NCBI RefSeq assembly: GCF_003466125.1
Contig: NZ_QSOC01000003.1
Coordinates: 254,615-318,614, forward strand
Origin: Collinsella sp. TM10-22
GTDB taxonomy: Bacteria; Actinomycetota; Coriobacteriia; Coriobacteriales; Coriobacteriaceae
Length of the DNA: 64,000 bases
Reading direction: 5' to 3'
In this document: positions 1 through 8,581 of the stretch, piece by piece
How positions within the stretch are numbered: position 1 is the stretch's first letter
Layout: each line of letters opens with the position of its first letter
Notes under the pieces: generated by a model
Told to the model about the DNA's origin: nothing
Seen by the model: only the letters and a program-made list of their open reading frames with translations
Database searches by the model: none
Made by a program: the position numbers and the translations under genes

Positions 1-1080
1 TATATGTACGACCTCATGGAGGCCGGTGCGATCGTGCGCACGGCGTTCTGCGGTCCGTGCTTTGGCGCCGGCGACACGCCCGCCAACAACGGGCTGTCCA
101 TCCGCCACACCACGCGCAACTTCCCCAACCGCGAGGGTTCCAAGCCGGGCAATGGCCAGCTGAGTGCCGTGGCCCTGATGGACGCCCGCTCCATTGCGGC
201 GACCGCGGCCAACGGCGGCGTGCTCACTCCGGCGACCGATCTGCCCGAGGAGACTTGGGACGAGGCCTGCGAGTACACCTTCGACGACGCTCCCTACAAG
301 AAGCGCGTATACTGGGGCTTTGGCAAGGCCGAGCCTGCCGACGAGCTGGTCGAAGGTCCCAATATCAAGCCGTGGCCTGCGATGGAGCCGCTCGGCGACG
401 ACATTCTGCTCAAGGTGTGCTCCAAGATCATGGACCCGGTCACCACGACCGACGAGCTCATTCCCTCGGGCGAGACGAGCTCCTTCCGCTCCAACCCGCT
501 GGGCCTGGCCGAGTTTACGCTCAGCCGCCGCGACCCTGCCTACGTGGGCCGCTCCAAGGAGGTTGACGCTGTGGAGAAGCGTCGCGTTGCCGGCGAGTCC
601 GCGGGTGACCTGTCGGTGCTCGATGTCGAGCTTGCCGGTGTGTTTGAGGCGCTGGCCGGCGCGGGTGTCGCGGCCGATGCCAAGGCGACCGAGTTCGGTT
701 CCATGATTTACGCCAAGAAGCCCGGCGACGGCAGCGCCCGCGAGCAGGCCGCGAGCTGCCAGCGCGTGATCGGCGGTCTGGCCAACATCGTCCACGAGTA
801 CGCCACCAAGCGCTATCGCTCCAACGTGATGAACTGGGGCATGGTGCCCTTCCAGATGGAGACGGAGCCCAACTTTGAGGTGGGCGACTACGTCTTTGTG
901 CCGGGTATCCGCGCCGCGCTCGATGGCGACCTGAAGAACATCGCCGCGTACGTAGTACGCGGCGATGGTGCGGTCGAGCAGATTGAGCTCTACATTGCCG
1001 ATATGACGGCGGAGGAGCGTGCCATCGTCAAGGCCGGCTGTCTGATCAACTACAACAAGTTCAAGGCCGCTGCCGAGTAA
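1..1080 (+). CDS. Aconitase-family hydratase, C-terminal part (5' end outside window)
   Basis: The reading frame is open from the first base, so the gene begins upstream; 359 residues are visible. A CGPCFG motif near visible residues 17-22 matches the two-cysteine [4Fe-4S] ligand motif CGPCxG of aconitases, followed by the usual Asn/Arg-rich stretch ([10 protein letters not shown]) and a small-residue-rich NGG segment. The rest resembles the swivel domain. Aconitase-like enzymes isomerise a hydroxy-acid by dehydration and rehydration on the cluster. The protein is more like the YbhJ/general hydratase branch than a classical citrate aconitase, but the substrate cannot be read from the visible part. 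It ends 130 bases before a rho-independent terminator, so it is probably the last gene of its transcript. Confidence 0.75.
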   Translation, partial: YMYDLMEAGAIVRTAFCGPCFGAGDTPANNGLSIRHTTRNFPNREGSKPGNGQLSAVALMDARSIAATAANGGVLTPATDLPEETWDEACEYTFDDAPYKKRVYWGFGKAEPADELVEGPNIKPWPAMEPLGDDILLKVCSKIMDPVTTTDELIPSGETSSFRSNPLGLAEFTLSRRDPAYVGRSKEVDAVEKRRVAGESAGDLSVLDVELAGVFEALAGAGVAADAKATEFGSMIYAKKPGDGSAREQAASCQRVIGGLANIVHEYATKRYRSNVMNWGMVPFQMETEPNFEVGDYVFVPGIRAALDGDLKNIAAYVVRGDGAVEQIELYIADMTAEERAIVKAGCLINYNKFKAAAE

Positions 1081-1091
1081 CGTTGCTGTGC

Positions 1092-1163
1092 GCCCCGGAC
1101 ACACCTTTCCCTCGTGCTCACGCGCTTCGCGAGGGCCGCCCGAGGGAAAGGTGTGTCCGGGGC
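1092..1163. repeat. Perfect 23-bp inverted repeat
   Basis: Arms 1092-1114 and 1141-1163 are exact reverse complements, with a 26-base loop that itself contains a small CGCG hairpin. No T-run follows, so it is not a plain terminator. The same style of long perfect hairpin occurs at 2941-3011 and 61833-61957 with different sequence. Confidence 0.85.
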
Positions 1164-1218
1164 TACCGCGACGCTCTCGTTGGGTCTTGAGGGACGCTAA
1201 TAAATAGACTTGCTTGAT

Positions 1219-1249
1219 GCCGCCCCTGTTATCGGGGCGGCTTCTTTTT
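1219..1249 (+). terminator. Rho-independent terminator of the hydratase gene
   Basis: An 8-bp GC stem (1219-1226 with 1234-1241, loop TGTTATC) is followed by TTCTTTTT. Confidence 0.85.
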
Positions 1250-1297
1250 GTCGAAGCACCGCATTGGGGACGGGCGCCTTGGTGGTGTCCGAGGTTT

Positions 1298-1434
1298 ATC
1301 TCAATCTGTAACAGGTGGACCTCTATTTGCCGAGTAGTTGTTACAGATTTAGATAAACGGGAGCTGCTGAACATTTCATCTCAATCTGTAACATCTGAGG
1401 TCCAAAACGGCAGCTAGATGTTATGGATCGAGAC
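1298..1434. repeat. Intergenic repeat array A: two 57-bp inverted-repeat units, 80 bp apart
   Basis: Each unit starts with ATCTCAATCTGTAACA and ends with its near reverse complement about 25 bases later (arms 1298-1313/1339-1354 and 1378-1393/1419-1434). The units start exactly 80 bp apart and the spacer carries AAACGGGAGCTGCTGAACAT. The same family returns as three units at 5073-5290. No ORF or T-run accompanies them. Confidence 0.85.
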
Positions 1435-1455
1435 AGTTGAGCGCCAGAGTCGAAA

Positions 1456-1490
1456 ACCACCACAAAAGGGCCTGTCCCTTTCGTGGTGGT
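1456..1490. repeat. CCACCAC...GTGGTGG hairpin repeat
   Basis: Arms 1456-1470 and 1476-1490 pair at 14 of 15 positions (ACCACCACAAAAGGG and partner). Related hairpins stand at 2258-2293 and 5032-5068, so this is a dispersed short repeat, possibly working as a transcript end. Confidence 0.7.
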
Positions 1491-1577
1491 GGGGAGTGGA
1501 CGGTTTCTTTTGGTGATAGTGTTAGCTGGCGGTATCATTAGCGCACGTCGCAGGTTTGTATTGTGAGGTGTTTTGCC

Positions 1578-2249
1578 GTGAGCCGTTCAACCCGTATTGG
1601 ATTGATTGTCTTGGCGCTTGCGATCGCCGTGGTTGGCGCGGGCGTTGTCGGCATGGCATTGCTACCTGCTGCGGTGACGGAACCGGTGGTTAAGCCTGTG
1701 ATTCAATCTATCGAACTTCTGACCGGCGACGACAAGCCCGAGACCATTACTGTTGATTTTGATGAGCAACCGGCTGCGCTGGGAATTAGCAATTATCCGC
1801 GCATTCAGCTTGGGGCCATGCGCTATACCACGGATACAAGCCTGATCGATAGGGCGTCCGAGCTACTCAAGGGTAAAACCTTCAAGCGTTGGTATGGATA
1901 TGCGTCCTATCGAGCAAAGGCGAACGACATGGTTGGCGGATACCGCTCGTCCATCGAGTTGGACACCACGAATGGCGCCAAGTTATGTGATGTTTCGTAC
2001 GATCCGGGCTACGAGGGCAATGAGGGTCCGAGCATCTACATCATGGACGGCGATGTCGCCTATGTCATGGAGGGCGACCAGACCGAGCTCAACGATTTTA
2101 TGGGCAAGTGTATCCAAGATGCCTATAAACAGACCTGCTTACCCGACCCGCAGACTGCACGCGATAGTGGATCTGCCCGTACATGGCTGTTCGAGGATGA
2201 GATGCCCTGGAACGCCGAATCGGGAAGCACGGGTTCGGCGAAAGAGTAG
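1578..2249 (+). CDS. Hypothetical membrane-anchored extracytoplasmic protein
   Basis: A 223-residue protein of unknown function. I chose the GTG at 1578 over the GTG at 1563 because TGAGG at 1564-1568 then serves as ribosome binding site. Residues about 7-30 form one hydrophobic segment (GLIVLALAIAVVGAGVVG) after an Arg-containing N-terminus, so the protein is either anchored or secreted. The remainder is soluble, with a Trp-Tyr-Gly region near the middle and an acidic C-terminus. It stands alone between two repeat hairpins, 100 bp from the TetR gene. No domain is recognised. Confidence 0.6.
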   Translation: MSRSTRIGLIVLALAIAVVGAGVVGMALLPAAVTEPVVKPVIQSIELLTGDDKPETITVDFDEQPAALGISNYPRIQLGAMRYTTDTSLIDRASELLKGKTFKRWYGYASYRAKANDMVGGYRSSIELDTTNGAKLCDVSYDPGYEGNEGPSIYIMDGDVAYVMEGDQTELNDFMGKCIQDAYKQTCLPDPQTARDSGSARTWLFEDEMPWNAESGSTGSAKE

Positions 2250-2257
2250 AGAGCGCG

Positions 2258-2293
2258 ACCACCACAAAGGTGTCTGTTCCCTTCGTGGATGGT
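2258..2293. repeat. CCACCAC...GTGGT hairpin repeat
   Basis: This imperfect hairpin begins eight bases after the preceding stop codon and resembles the one at 1456-1490. It may end that transcript, although no clear T-run follows. Confidence 0.55.
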
Positions 2294-2352
2294 GATTGCA
2301 TGCGGGGTACCATGGGAATATTTCATGATTCAACTTTGATGGCGGGAGAGCA

Positions 2353-2904
2353 ATGGCTGGACAACTGACAAAGCGCGCGTTGGAAGATTCTCTTAAGCGA
2401 CTACTGCTTCAAAAGCCACTGACTAAGATCACCATCGCGGACCTCACTGAGGACTGCGGGGTCAGCCGCATGACGTTCTACTATCACTTTCAGGACATCT
2501 ACGACCTGGTTGAATGGGCATGTGAGGAAGACGCCGGCCGCGCGCTCGCCAACAACAAGACGGCCGATACCTGGCAGGTGGGCCTGGAAAACATCATGCT
2601 CGCGGTGCGCGACAACAAGCCCTTTATCATGAACGTCTATCACTGTGTGAGCGCCGAGCGCATCCAGCGTTTTCTGCAGCCCGTGACATTCGACCTGATC
2701 GAAGGCGTGGTCGAAGAGCACGCCGCGGGCAAGAACATCTCACAAGGCGACAAGGACTTTCTGTCCCGCTTTTTCGCACATGCATTTATAGGTGTAATGC
2801 TCGACTGGATTGCCGCAGGCATGGCCGAGGACCCGAGCACAGTAGCCGAGCGCGTTTCCAAAATATGCGAAGGCCAGATTGACGCAGCGCTGGCGAGATT
2901 TTGA
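2353..2904 (+). CDS. TetR/AcrR-family transcriptional regulator
   Basis: A 183-residue one-domain regulator. Residues about 8-55 form the TetR DNA-binding region: ITIADLTEDCGVSRMTFYYH is the helix-turn-helix with the typical TFYYHF recognition segment and a following aspartate-rich turn. The C-terminal part looks like the TetR_C_8 (DhaS-like) ligand-binding type, with a hydrophobic helix FFAHAFIGVMLDWI. A GGGAGAG site precedes the ATG. The next gene downstream is oleate hydratase, preceded by short palindromes containing TTGTAC/GTACAA, so the likely role is repression of that gene in response to fatty acid. This is inference from position only. Confidence 0.8.
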   Translation: MAGQLTKRALEDSLKRLLLQKPLTKITIADLTEDCGVSRMTFYYHFQDIYDLVEWACEEDAGRALANNKTADTWQVGLENIMLAVRDNKPFIMNVYHCVSAERIQRFLQPVTFDLIEGVVEEHAAGKNISQGDKDFLSRFFAHAFIGVMLDWIAAGMAEDPSTVAERVSKICEGQIDAALARF

Positions 2905-2940
2905 CTATTTCACGTTGGAGCGCAAAGCGACCAAGTGCGT

Positions 2941-3011
2941 CATGCCGGGCCGGGTTTCGGTTTGGGAAGTTAGCGAAGCCCACTTCCCAAACCGAAACCC
3001 GGCCCGGCATG
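2941..3011. repeat. Perfect 30-bp inverted repeat
   Basis: Arms 2941-2970 and 2982-3011 are exact reverse complements with an 11-base loop. No T-run follows. It separates the TetR gene from the oleate hydratase promoter and could end transcription or be a mobile repeat; related in form, not sequence, to 1092-1163. Confidence 0.85.
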
Positions 3012-3038
3012 ACCTTGGGAGACCAAAGCCAAGCAGAT

Positions 3039-3092
3039 TTGTACAATCCGCCCCCGTTGATTAAAAATCGTACAAGGTGACGATCTTGTATC
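3039..3092. promoter_or_regulatory. Candidate operator region for oleate hydratase
   Basis: TTGTACAA at 3039-3046 is a perfect 8-bp palindrome. At 3069-3092, CGTACAAG and CTTGTATCG face each other across eight bases, so the ACAAG/CTTGT halves are inverted. A TetR-family repressor is encoded just upstream. Binding is inferred; no -10/-35 pair is clear. Confidence 0.4.
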
Positions 3093-3153
3093 GGCTAGGC
3101 TGCGTTGATCAGGGCAAAAGCTTGTTAACGAACTTCGTTAGCAAGGAGGAACC

Positions 3154-5025
3154 ATGTACTATTCAAGTGGAAACTATGAAGCCTTTGCTCGTCCCAAGAA
3201 GCCTGCGGGCATCGACCACAAGAGCGCCTACATCATCGGCACCGGCCTGGGCGCGCTTACCGCAGCCTGCTATCTGGTGCGCGATGCGCAAATGCCCGGA
3301 AGCCACATCCATATCCTCGAAAAGGACCCCGTTGCGGGCGGCGCCTGCGATGGTGCCGACATCCCCGGCGTGGGCTATGTCATGCGCGGCGGCCGCGAGA
3401 TGGACAACCACTTTGAGGTCATGTGGGATCTTTTCCGCTCCATTCCCTCGATTGAAGATCCGGACATCTCCGTGCTCGACGAGTACTACTGGCTCAATAA
3501 GGAGGATCCCAACTACTCGCTGTGCCGCTCGACTAAGAACCGTGGCCAAGACGGCGGCACCGATGGCAAGTTCGGCCTGTCGGACAAGGCAGCGACCGAG
3601 ATCATGGATCTGTTCTTTACGCCCGACGAGGAGCTGGCGAACCGTCCCATCACCGATTTCTTTGACGACGAGGTGCTCAACTCGAATTTCTGGATGTACT
3701 GGCGCACCATGTTCGCCTTTGAGAACTGGCACTCGGCGCTCGAGATGAAGCTCTATATCCGCCGCTACATCCACCACATCGCGGGTCTGCCCGACTTTAG
3801 CGCCCTGCGCTTCACCCGCTACAACCAGTACGAGTCGATGATTCTGCCCATGCAGCGCTATCTCGAGGCGCACGGCGTGCAGTTCCACTTTGACACCAAG
3901 GTCGAAAACGTGGTGTTTGAGGTGGGCGGCGGCGAGGGTCCGCGCCGCGCCGTCACTGGCACCGGCCAGGACACGATTCAGCGCATCCAGCAGGCCGCCT
4001 TTGCGCGCAACCCCTACAGTACGAGCACCAAGAAGGTCGCGCGTCGCATCACCGTGACGCATGCAGGCGAGATTTCGAACATCGACCTCACTGAGGATGA
4101 CCTGGTCTTTATCACCAACGGCGGCTGTGTGGAAAACTCGACGATCGGCGCGCAGGATAAGCCCGCCGCATGGGATCCGACGATTCGCCCCGGTGGCGGT
4201 TGGGACATGTGGCGTCGTATCGCAGCGCAAGATCCGAGCTTTGGTCATCCCGATAAGTTCTGCGGTGACCCCGAGAAGAGCAACTGGATGAGCGCCACGG
4301 TCACCACGCTCGACGGCGAGATTGTGCCCTATATCCAAAAGATCTGCCATCGCGATCCCTTTACCGGGCACGTCGTGACCGGTGGCATTGTGACCTGCGA
4401 GGATTCGGGCTGGCTTATGAGCTGGACGATCAACCGCCAACAGCAGTTCCGCGATCAGCCCAAAGACCAGCTTTGCGTGTGGGTGTATGGCCTGTTTACC
4501 GACAAGCCCGGCAACTACGTCAAGAAGGCCATGCGCGACTGCACCGGCGAGGAGATTTGCCAGGAATGGCTGTATCACCTGGGCGTTCCCGAGGATAAGA
4601 TTGTTGAGCTGGCGGCAAATCACGCCAACACCGTGCCCGTCATGATGCCCTACATCACCGCCTTCTTTATGCCGCGTGAAGCAGGCGACCGCCCCGACGT
4701 GGTGCCCGATGGCGCCGTGAACTTCGCGTTCCTGGGCCAGTTTGCCGAGACGCCGCGTGACACGATCTTTACGACTGAGTACTCCATGCGCACCGGTATG
4801 GAAGCCGTCTACACGCTCTGCGATGTCGACCGCGGCGTACCCGAGGTCTGGGGTTCGGTCTTTGACGTGCGTGACCTCCTTATGAGCAGCGTTAAACTAC
4901 GCGACGGTGAGCCCATCACCAGCATGAAGCTGCCTATGGTTGAGCGGATTGCTCTCAAAGAAGTGCTCAAGAAGGTCGAGGGAACCGACATCGCCAAACT
5001 CCTCAAGGAGTACGGCGCAATCTAG
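3154..5025 (+). CDS. ohyA: Oleate hydratase (myosin-cross-reactive antigen family)
   Basis: A 623-residue FAD enzyme that adds water across the cis-9 double bond of oleic acid to give 10-hydroxystearate, a membrane-peripheral detoxification step in gut bacteria. The N-terminal nucleotide-binding loop IIGTGLGALTAACYLV (residues 27-42) and the segment GYVMRGGREMDNHFE match the family, as do RYNQYESMILPM and the late NFAFLGQFAETPRDTIFTTE motif. The length is that of the family. AAGGAGGA lies directly before the ATG at 3154. A TetR gene lies upstream and a hairpin with T-rich flank ends the transcript, so it is monocistronic. Confidence 0.95.
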   Translation: MYYSSGNYEAFARPKKPAGIDHKSAYIIGTGLGALTAACYLVRDAQMPGSHIHILEKDPVAGGACDGADIPGVGYVMRGGREMDNHFEVMWDLFRSIPSIEDPDISVLDEYYWLNKEDPNYSLCRSTKNRGQDGGTDGKFGLSDKAATEIMDLFFTPDEELANRPITDFFDDEVLNSNFWMYWRTMFAFENWHSALEMKLYIRRYIHHIAGLPDFSALRFTRYNQYESMILPMQRYLEAHGVQFHFDTKVENVVFEVGGGEGPRRAVTGTGQDTIQRIQQAAFARNPYSTSTKKVARRITVTHAGEISNIDLTEDDLVFITNGGCVENSTIGAQDKPAAWDPTIRPGGGWDMWRRIAAQDPSFGHPDKFCGDPEKSNWMSATVTTLDGEIVPYIQKICHRDPFTGHVVTGGIVTCEDSGWLMSWTINRQQQFRDQPKDQLCVWVYGLFTDKPGNYVKKAMRDCTGEEICQEWLYHLGVPEDKIVELAANHANTVPVMMPYITAFFMPREAGDRPDVVPDGAVNFAFLGQFAETPRDTIFTTEYSMRTGMEAVYTLCDVDRGVPEVWGSVFDVRDLLMSSVKLRDGEPITSMKLPMVERIALKEVLKKVEGTDIAKLLKEYGAI

Positions 5026-5031
5026 CGCACA

Positions 5032-5071
5032 AGAACCACCACATTGGGGAACCTTTGTGGTGGTTTCTGTT
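5032..5071 (+). terminator. Hairpin terminator after oleate hydratase
   Basis: AGAACCACCACA (5032-5043) pairs with TGTGGTGGTTTCT (5056-5068) across a 12-base loop, followed by GTTTG. The stem belongs to the CCACCAC hairpin family seen at 1456 and 2258. Confidence 0.65.
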
Positions 5072-5072
5072 T

Positions 5073-5290
5073 GTCTCGATCTGTAACATCTTGGCCGCTA
5101 AAAGTGGGCCTGGTGTTACAGATTTAGATTTTCGATTCGGGTGTCTTTTGTTTGTCTCAATCTGTAACAGGTAGAGCTCTATTTGCCGAGTAGATGTTAC
5201 AGATTGAGACAAACGGGTGCCGCTGGTCATTTCGTCTCGATCTGTAACATCTAGAGCCATAAACAGCCGCTAGATGTTACAGATTGAGAT
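5073..5290. repeat. Intergenic repeat array B: three 57-bp inverted-repeat units at 80-81 bp period
   Basis: Units at 5073-5129, 5154-5210 and 5234-5290 each begin GTCTC(A/G)ATCTGTAACA and end with the reverse complement (TGTTACAGATT(G/T)AGA). Unit starts are 81 and 80 bp apart. The spacers and inner segments match array A at 1298-1434 (ATTTGCCGAGTAG and AAACGGG recur). The array sits between the ohyA terminator and the clpB promoter region; 5291-5467 is AT-rich and must hold the clpB promoter, but I see neither a HAIR nor a CIRCE element there. Confidence 0.85.
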
Positions 5291-5467
5291 AGTAAGGGGA
5301 CGAGGCCGTAGCGGGTGAGCGTGCCTGCTCCCTATCTCTCAATCACTCAGAAAATCTTATATATAGAGACTTAGATTTGTGTATAAGATCGTACAAACCT
5401 GGCAACAATACTTCTCGAACAACGTGAAGCCGCCCCGTAGGGCGGCCGCCCCAAGAGAGGTGATTCC

Positions 5468-8095
5468 ATGAGAATCGATAAGCTAGCAATGACGTCGCGC
5501 GAGGCGCTGCAGACCGCCATGAGCACGGCTGCCGACGCGCAGGCTGGCGCGGTGGAGCCGATTCACCTGCTGTCCGCCCTGCTCGGTGCCGGCGAGCGCA
5601 ATATCTCCGTGATTATCGAGCGCATCGGTGCTGACCCAGCTCAGCTCGCACGTTCCACACAGGATGCCATCGACCGCGCGCCCAAGGTTTCGGGCGAAGG
5701 CCAGCAGATGGGTTTTTCCAACGAGCTCGTCCGCGTGATCGAAAAGGCCGAGAAGAAGGCCACCAAGATGGGCGACAGCTTTGTGGTGACCGAGCATCTG
5801 CTGATGGCGCTTGCCGAGGACAAGGGCGAGGCGGGTCGCGTGCTGCGCGACGCCGGCGTTACCAAGGAGCGTATCGAGCAGGTCTACGAGGAGCTGCGCG
5901 GCGATGACCGCGTGACGTCTGCCGAGGACAAGACCCAGTTTGAAGCGCTGGAGCAGTACGGCCGCAACATCTGCGACCTCGCCCGTGCCGGCAAGCTCGA
6001 CCCGGTCATCGGTCGTACCGACGAGATTCGCCGTACCATCCAGGTTCTGTCCCGCCGCACCAAGAACAACCCCGTGCTCATCGGCGAGCCGGGCGTCGGC
6101 AAGACGGCCATCGTCGAGGGCATCGCCCAGCGTATCGTGGCCGGCGACGTGCCGAGCACCCTGCGCGACCGCGACCTCATCGAGCTCGACATGAGCGCGC
6201 TGGTCGCCGGCGCCAAGTACCGCGGCGAGTTCGAGGACCGCTTGAAGGCCGTGCTCAAGGAGGTGCAGAAGTCCGAGGGTAAGGTCATCCTGTTCATCGA
6301 TGAGCTCCACACCATCGTGGGCGCGGGCGCTACCGAGGGCTCCATGGACGCCGGTAACATCCTCAAGCCGGCGCTCGCCCGCGGCGACCTGCACGCGATC
6401 GGCGCGACCACGCTCGACGAGTACCGTAAGTACATCGAGAAGGACGCGGCGCTCGCCCGTCGTTTCCAGACCGTTATGGTGAGCGAGCCTACCGTCGAGG
6501 ACACCATCTCGATCCTGCGTGGCCTCAAGGAGAAGTACGAGATCTTCCACGGCGTGCACATCACCGACAGCGCGCTCGTGGCCGCCGCCGACCTCTCCGA
6601 TCGCTACATCGCCGACCGCTTCCTGCCCGACAAGGCCATCGACCTGGTCGATGAGGCCGCAAGTCGCCTGCGCATGGAGCTCGACAGCATGCCGGTCGAG
6701 ATTGACGCCACCACGCGCCAGCTCACCCAGCTGCAGATCGAGGAGCAGGCGCTCATGAAGGAGACCGACGACGCCTCCAAGGAGCGTCTGGAAGCCCTGC
6801 GCCAGGAGATTGCCGAGGTCCAAGAAAAGCTCAACGTGCAAAAGGCCGGCTGGCTCAACCAGAAGAACGCCATCGACCACGTGCAGGAGCTCAAGGGTCA
6901 GCTCGACGAGGCCAAGAGCGAAGAGGAGCGCGCGACGCGCAGCGGCGACCTGGGCCGTGCGTCCGAGCTGCGCTACTCCGTGATTCCGGGCCTGCAGCAG
7001 CAGATTCAGGATTCCGAGGCCGCGCTCGAGGCGCAAAAGCAGCAGGACGGCGAGGGCCTCAACGAACAGGTGACCTCCGATGAGATCGCCGAGGTCGTGA
7101 GCGCCTGGACCGGCGTGCCCGTGTCCAAGATGATGCAGGGCGAGCTCGACAAGCTGAAAGGTCTGGAGGGCGAGCTGCATAAGCGCGTCATCGGCCAGGA
7201 CGAAGCCGTCTCCGCCGTCGCCGCAGCTGTGCGCCGCAGCCGTGCGGGCCTCTCCGATCCGGACAAGCCCATCGGCAGCTTCTTCTTCCTGGGCCCCACC
7301 GGCGTGGGCAAGACCGAGCTCGCCAAGGCGCTGGCCGAGTGCCTGTTCGATGACGAGCGCGCGCTCGTGCGTATCGACATGTCCGAGTACATGGAGAAGT
7401 TCAGCGTCCAGCGTCTGATCGGTGCGCCTCCGGGATACGTGGGCTACGACGAGGGCGGCCAGCTCACCGAGGCCGTGCGCCGTCGTCCGTACTCCGTGAT
7501 CTTGCTCGACGAGATGGAGAAGGCCCATCCGGATGTCTTTAACGTGCTGTTGCAGGTGCTCGACGACGGCCGTCTGACCGATGGTCAGGGTCGCCAGGTG
7601 TCCTTCAAGAACACGATTATCATCATGACGTCTAACGTGGGCTCCAAGGCCATCGCCGATCTGTCCGGCAAGGACGAGGAGGAGATGCGCCATCAGGTCG
7701 ACGCCGCCATGGCTCAGACCTTCCGCCCCGAGTTCCTCAACCGCATCGACGATATCGTGGTGTTCCATCCGCTCGGCATGGCGCAAATCGAAAAGATCGT
7801 CGATATCCAGCTTGCCGATGTCCGCGCACGTCTGGCCAAGGAGCGCATGACGCTTGCCATCACCCCGGCGGCCAAGCAGATGCTTGCCGTGGGCGGCCTG
7901 GACCCGGTCTTTGGCGCCCGTCCGCTCAAGCGTCTGGTCCAGCGCGAGGTCGTGGATGCGATCGCAGTCGCTATCATCGACGGCACGGTGCGCGAGGGCG
8001 ATCAGGTGACGGTCGATGTCGACAAGGACGGCGGCTTTACCGTCGTGTGCGACAACACGCCGACGGCCACCTACGAGGTCCCCGACGCCGAGTAG
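5468..8095 (+). CDS. clpB: ATP-dependent disaggregase ClpB
   Basis: An 875-residue Hsp100 chaperone that threads aggregated proteins through a hexamer, working with DnaK. The order is complete: N-terminal Clp repeats (1-150), first AAA+ domain with Walker A GEPGVGKT near residue 208 and Walker [10 protein letters not shown], a coiled-coil middle domain (about 410-530) that distinguishes ClpB from ClpA/C, and a second AAA+ domain with GPTGVGKT near residue 612 and [11 protein letters not shown]. The pore loop GAKYRGEFE and GYVGYDEGG are present. An AGAGAGG site precedes the ATG. It stands alone with a terminator behind it. Confidence 0.97.
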   Translation: MRIDKLAMTSREALQTAMSTAADAQAGAVEPIHLLSALLGAGERNISVIIERIGADPAQLARSTQDAIDRAPKVSGEGQQMGFSNELVRVIEKAEKKATKMGDSFVVTEHLLMALAEDKGEAGRVLRDAGVTKERIEQVYEELRGDDRVTSAEDKTQFEALEQYGRNICDLARAGKLDPVIGRTDEIRRTIQVLSRRTKNNPVLIGEPGVGKTAIVEGIAQRIVAGDVPSTLRDRDLIELDMSALVAGAKYRGEFEDRLKAVLKEVQKSEGKVILFIDELHTIVGAGATEGSMDAGNILKPALARGDLHAIGATTLDEYRKYIEKDAALARRFQTVMVSEPTVEDTISILRGLKEKYEIFHGVHITDSALVAAADLSDRYIADRFLPDKAIDLVDEAASRLRMELDSMPVEIDATTRQLTQLQIEEQALMKETDDASKERLEALRQEIAEVQEKLNVQKAGWLNQKNAIDHVQELKGQLDEAKSEEERATRSGDLGRASELRYSVIPGLQQQIQDSEAALEAQKQQDGEGLNEQVTSDEIAEVVSAWTGVPVSKMMQGELDKLKGLEGELHKRVIGQDEAVSAVAAAVRRSRAGLSDPDKPIGSFFFLGPTGVGKTELAKALAECLFDDERALVRIDMSEYMEKFSVQRLIGAPPGYVGYDEGGQLTEAVRRRPYSVILLDEMEKAHPDVFNVLLQVLDDGRLTDGQGRQVSFKNTIIIMTSNVGSKAIADLSGKDEEEMRHQVDAAMAQTFRPEFLNRIDDIVVFHPLGMAQIEKIVDIQLADVRARLAKERMTLAITPAAKQMLAVGGLDPVFGARPLKRLVQREVVDAIAVAIIDGTVREGDQVTVDVDKDGGFTVVCDNTPTATYEVPDAE

Positions 8096-8142
8096 ATTTT
8101 CGGGACATGCCTTAAAATCTACCAGCCGTCTCTAAACGCCAA

Positions 8143-8177
8143 GGGCGGCGGATCCAATGGGTCCGCTGCCCTTTTTC
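8143..8177 (+). terminator. Terminator after clpB
   Basis: A 13-bp GC-rich stem with two G-U pairs (8143-8155 with 8159-8171) is followed by TTTTT. Confidence 0.85.
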
Positions 8178-8228
8178 GTGCGACAATCGATGATGTTGAG
8201 CATGAGTACATGGCGAGGAGATATGCAG

Positions 8229-8423
8229 ATGATAGACAAGAATAAGACGAACACGCCGGCGACCGATGACGCACCCGCCGCACCCAAGCCTGCGCCTAAG
8301 CCGGCACCCAAGCCGCGCGACCCCTACATCCGTGCCGAGAACGAGGACGACGACGGCTACGATCCCTACAGCGATCGCCGCCCCGAGCGCGAGCCGATGT
8401 TCGAGGCCGACCCCTGGCGTTAA
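8229..8423 (+). CDS. Small acidic Pro/Ala-rich hypothetical protein
   Basis: A 64-residue protein starting at the second ATG of ATGCAGATG; GAGGAG at 8214-8219 is nine bases before 8229 and only three before the ATG at 8223. It has a low-complexity APKPAPKPAPKP stretch, then an acidic segment (RAENEDDDGYDPYSD) and ends DPWR. No signal peptide or membrane segment. Function is unknown; the clean ribosome site and the non-random composition argue that it is a real gene. Confidence 0.55.
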   Translation: MIDKNKTNTPATDDAPAAPKPAPKPAPKPRDPYIRAENEDDDGYDPYSDRRPEREPMFEADPWR

Positions 8424-8484
8424 GTAGCTAATTTGGGCGTCGTGGGCTGCTAGTCTTGGACCTTGATGCTCGGCAACAGTAAAA

Positions 8485-8557
8485 CTTGATTCTCCATTAA
8501 TCAAGTTGCACGTAATCTTGCTCTTTTACTAATCAAGAATCAGTATAATTTTGATTA
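8485..8557 (+). promoter_or_regulatory. Promoter with paired palindromic operators upstream of the AAA ATPase
   Basis: CTTGATT (8485-8491) and AATCAAG (8499-8505) form a perfect 7+7 inverted repeat, and TAATCAA (8530-8536) with TTGATTA (8551-8557) form another that brackets TATAAT at 8544-8549, a consensus -10. Four copies of the same half-site around a promoter suggest repression, perhaps by the ATPase itself or an unlinked regulator. Confidence 0.5.
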
Positions 8558-8581
8558 GCTAGAGAGCAAGATTGGAGAATC

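Noticed and set aside
5291..5467. HAIR or CIRCE heat-shock element before clpB
   Set aside because: Neither CTTGAGT-N7-ACTCAAG nor TTAGCACTC-N9-GAGTGCTAA is present; GTACAA near 5391 is too short to call.
5483..7786. 767-codon antisense open frame over clpB
   Set aside because: It lies wholly within clpB, has His/Leu/Arg-rich composition with no domain, and arises from GC-rich codon use.
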